Part shown: one piece after another, positions 63,341 through 64,000 of the stretch
How the letters are laid out: every line of letters starts with the position of its first letter
Position numbering within the stretch: position 1 is the stretch's first letter
Source: an uncultured Bacteroides sp.
GTDB taxonomy: Bacteria; Bacteroidota; Bacteroidia; Bacteroidales; Bacteroidaceae
Length of the DNA: 64,000 nucleotides
Assembly: GCF_937912035.1 (NCBI RefSeq)
Contig: NZ_CALDPF010000016.1
Span: 1 to 64,000, forward strand
Direction: 5' to 3'
Position numbers and translations under genes: made by a program
Notes under the pieces: model-generated
The model's input: only the letters and a program-made list of their open reading frames with translations
Database searches by the model: none
Told to the model about the DNA's origin: nothing

Positions 63341-64000
63341 ATTAAATGTCAGAAAAGTAAGTTTATTCCTACTTTTGATGATTGTAGGATTAACAGTTAA
63401 AGCCCAGGACAATGTGATAGACGAGGTCGTTTGGGTAGTTGGAGATGAAGCGATTCTAAAATCAGATGTTGAAAACGAGCGTCTGAATGCACAATATGAG
63501 GGAAGACGTTTTGACGGAGACCCATATTGCGTTATTCCTGAAGAACTGGCTGTACAGAAACTTTTCTTACATCAGGCAGAAATAGACAGTGTGGAAGTGT
63601 CTGAGCAGGAAGTTATTCAGAAGGTAGAGCAGCAGACTGCATGGCTTATAGATCAGATAGGTTCGAAAGAGAAAATGGAGGAATATTATAACAAGACATC
63701 TACTCAGATACGTGAGATGTTGAGGGAAAACATAAGAAACGGACTTATAGTTCAGCAAATGCAGCGTGAGTTGGTGGGAGACATCAAGCTTACTCCTGCA
63801 GAGGTGAGAAATTATTTTAAGAATCTACCTGCTGATAGTATTCCAAGTATACCTACTCAGGTTGAGGTTCAGATTATCACACGTGAACCTAAAGTCAAGG
63901 AAGAGGAAATAGAAAGAGTTAAGAAAAAACTTCGTGAATTTACAGAACAAATCTATAAAGGAGAATCGTCTTTCTCTGTATTGGCTATGTATTATTCAGA
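63333..64000 (+). CDS. surA: SurA-like peptidyl-prolyl isomerase, partial (runs off the window)
   Basis: The frame is open from ATG 63333 to the window end, 222 codons visible. Signal peptide about 1-24 (LLLMIVGLTVKAQ), then DEVVWVVGDEAILKSDVENER, the standard SurA start in Bacteroidetes, and a helical chaperone part. The TPAEVRNYFKNLPADSIPSIP linker leads to the first PPIase domain. SurA escorts outer-membrane proteins such as SusC to the BAM complex. Confidence 0.9.
   Translation, partial: MNKLNVRKVSLFLLLMIVGLTVKAQDNVIDEVVWVVGDEAILKSDVENERLNAQYEGRRFDGDPYCVIPEELAVQKLFLHQAEIDSVEVSEQEVIQKVEQQTAWLIDQIGSKEKMEEYYNKTSTQIREMLRENIRNGLIVQQMQRELVGDIKLTPAEVRNYFKNLPADSIPSIPTQVEVQIITREPKVKEEEIERVKKKLREFTEQIYKGESSFSVLAMYYS

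Noticed and set aside
1..64000. CRISPR array, rRNA operon, or insertion sequence
   Set aside because: I saw no regularly spaced direct repeats with spacers, no rRNA sequence and no transposase gene in the window.

Overview
The window looks like the chromosome of a gut-type Bacteroidales (Bacteroides/Phocaeicola/Prevotella relatives). The reasons are mirrored SusC/SusD sets, Bacteroidetes -7 elements of the form TAnnTTTG, the housekeeping orders yceD-rpmF-fabH-era-der and tig-clpP-clpX-recQ-guaB, few clear Shine-Dalgarno sites, and AT-rich DNA. Everything here is from reading the sequence; no database search was possible.

Region by region. 1-4.0 kb: a tRNA-Ser(TGA), then a restriction-modification operon with two adenine methyltransferases and an AlwI-type endonuclease. 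4.0-16.7 kb: two SusC-SusD-lipoprotein sets facing away from each other around a tyrosine recombinase gene. The rightward SusC has no signal peptide or N-terminal domain, and its first bases carry a 19-bp inverted copy of a site inside the intact SusC. This is a SusC phase switch caught in one orientation. 16.7-19.3 kb: a Panacea antitoxin gene with a nonsense-interrupted partner, and an AAA/DUF234 ATPase of different base composition. 19.4-25.5 kb: thioredoxin, a methyltransferase and the yceD-rpmF-fabH-era-der block. 25.6-30.5 kb: an L-fucose locus (GntR regulator, fucI, mutarotase, fucP) without adjacent kinase or aldolase genes.

30.8-50.6 kb is the most unusual part, about 20 kb on one strand. 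It encodes two large exported proteins that join a hydrazine-synthase-alpha-like propeller with two CxxCH haem sites to an FGE/SUMF1-like domain lacking the catalytic cysteines. It also encodes a YVTN-propeller di-haem protein, a second small propeller, an IclR regulator, a chorismatase-like RidA-fold protein, an exported cupin lipoprotein and a fused CcsB-CcsA cytochrome c synthetase. These are followed by a small VOC-like protein, DhaK and DhaL kinase subunits, an LsrF/DhnA-type class I aldolase, a DAHP-synthase-like protein and a RhaD-type class II aldolase. Matching 21-bp-spaced repeats sit just downstream of the promoters of the first gene and of the IclR gene, which suggests one regulon. 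I infer a periplasmic c-type cytochrome redox module tied to cytosolic C3/C4 plus C7 aldol chemistry. The substrate is unknown.

50.6-64 kb returns to housekeeping: mlaE-mlaF, lptB, tig, clpP, clpX, recQ, guaB and three tandem periplasmic folding-factor genes, the last cut by the window edge.
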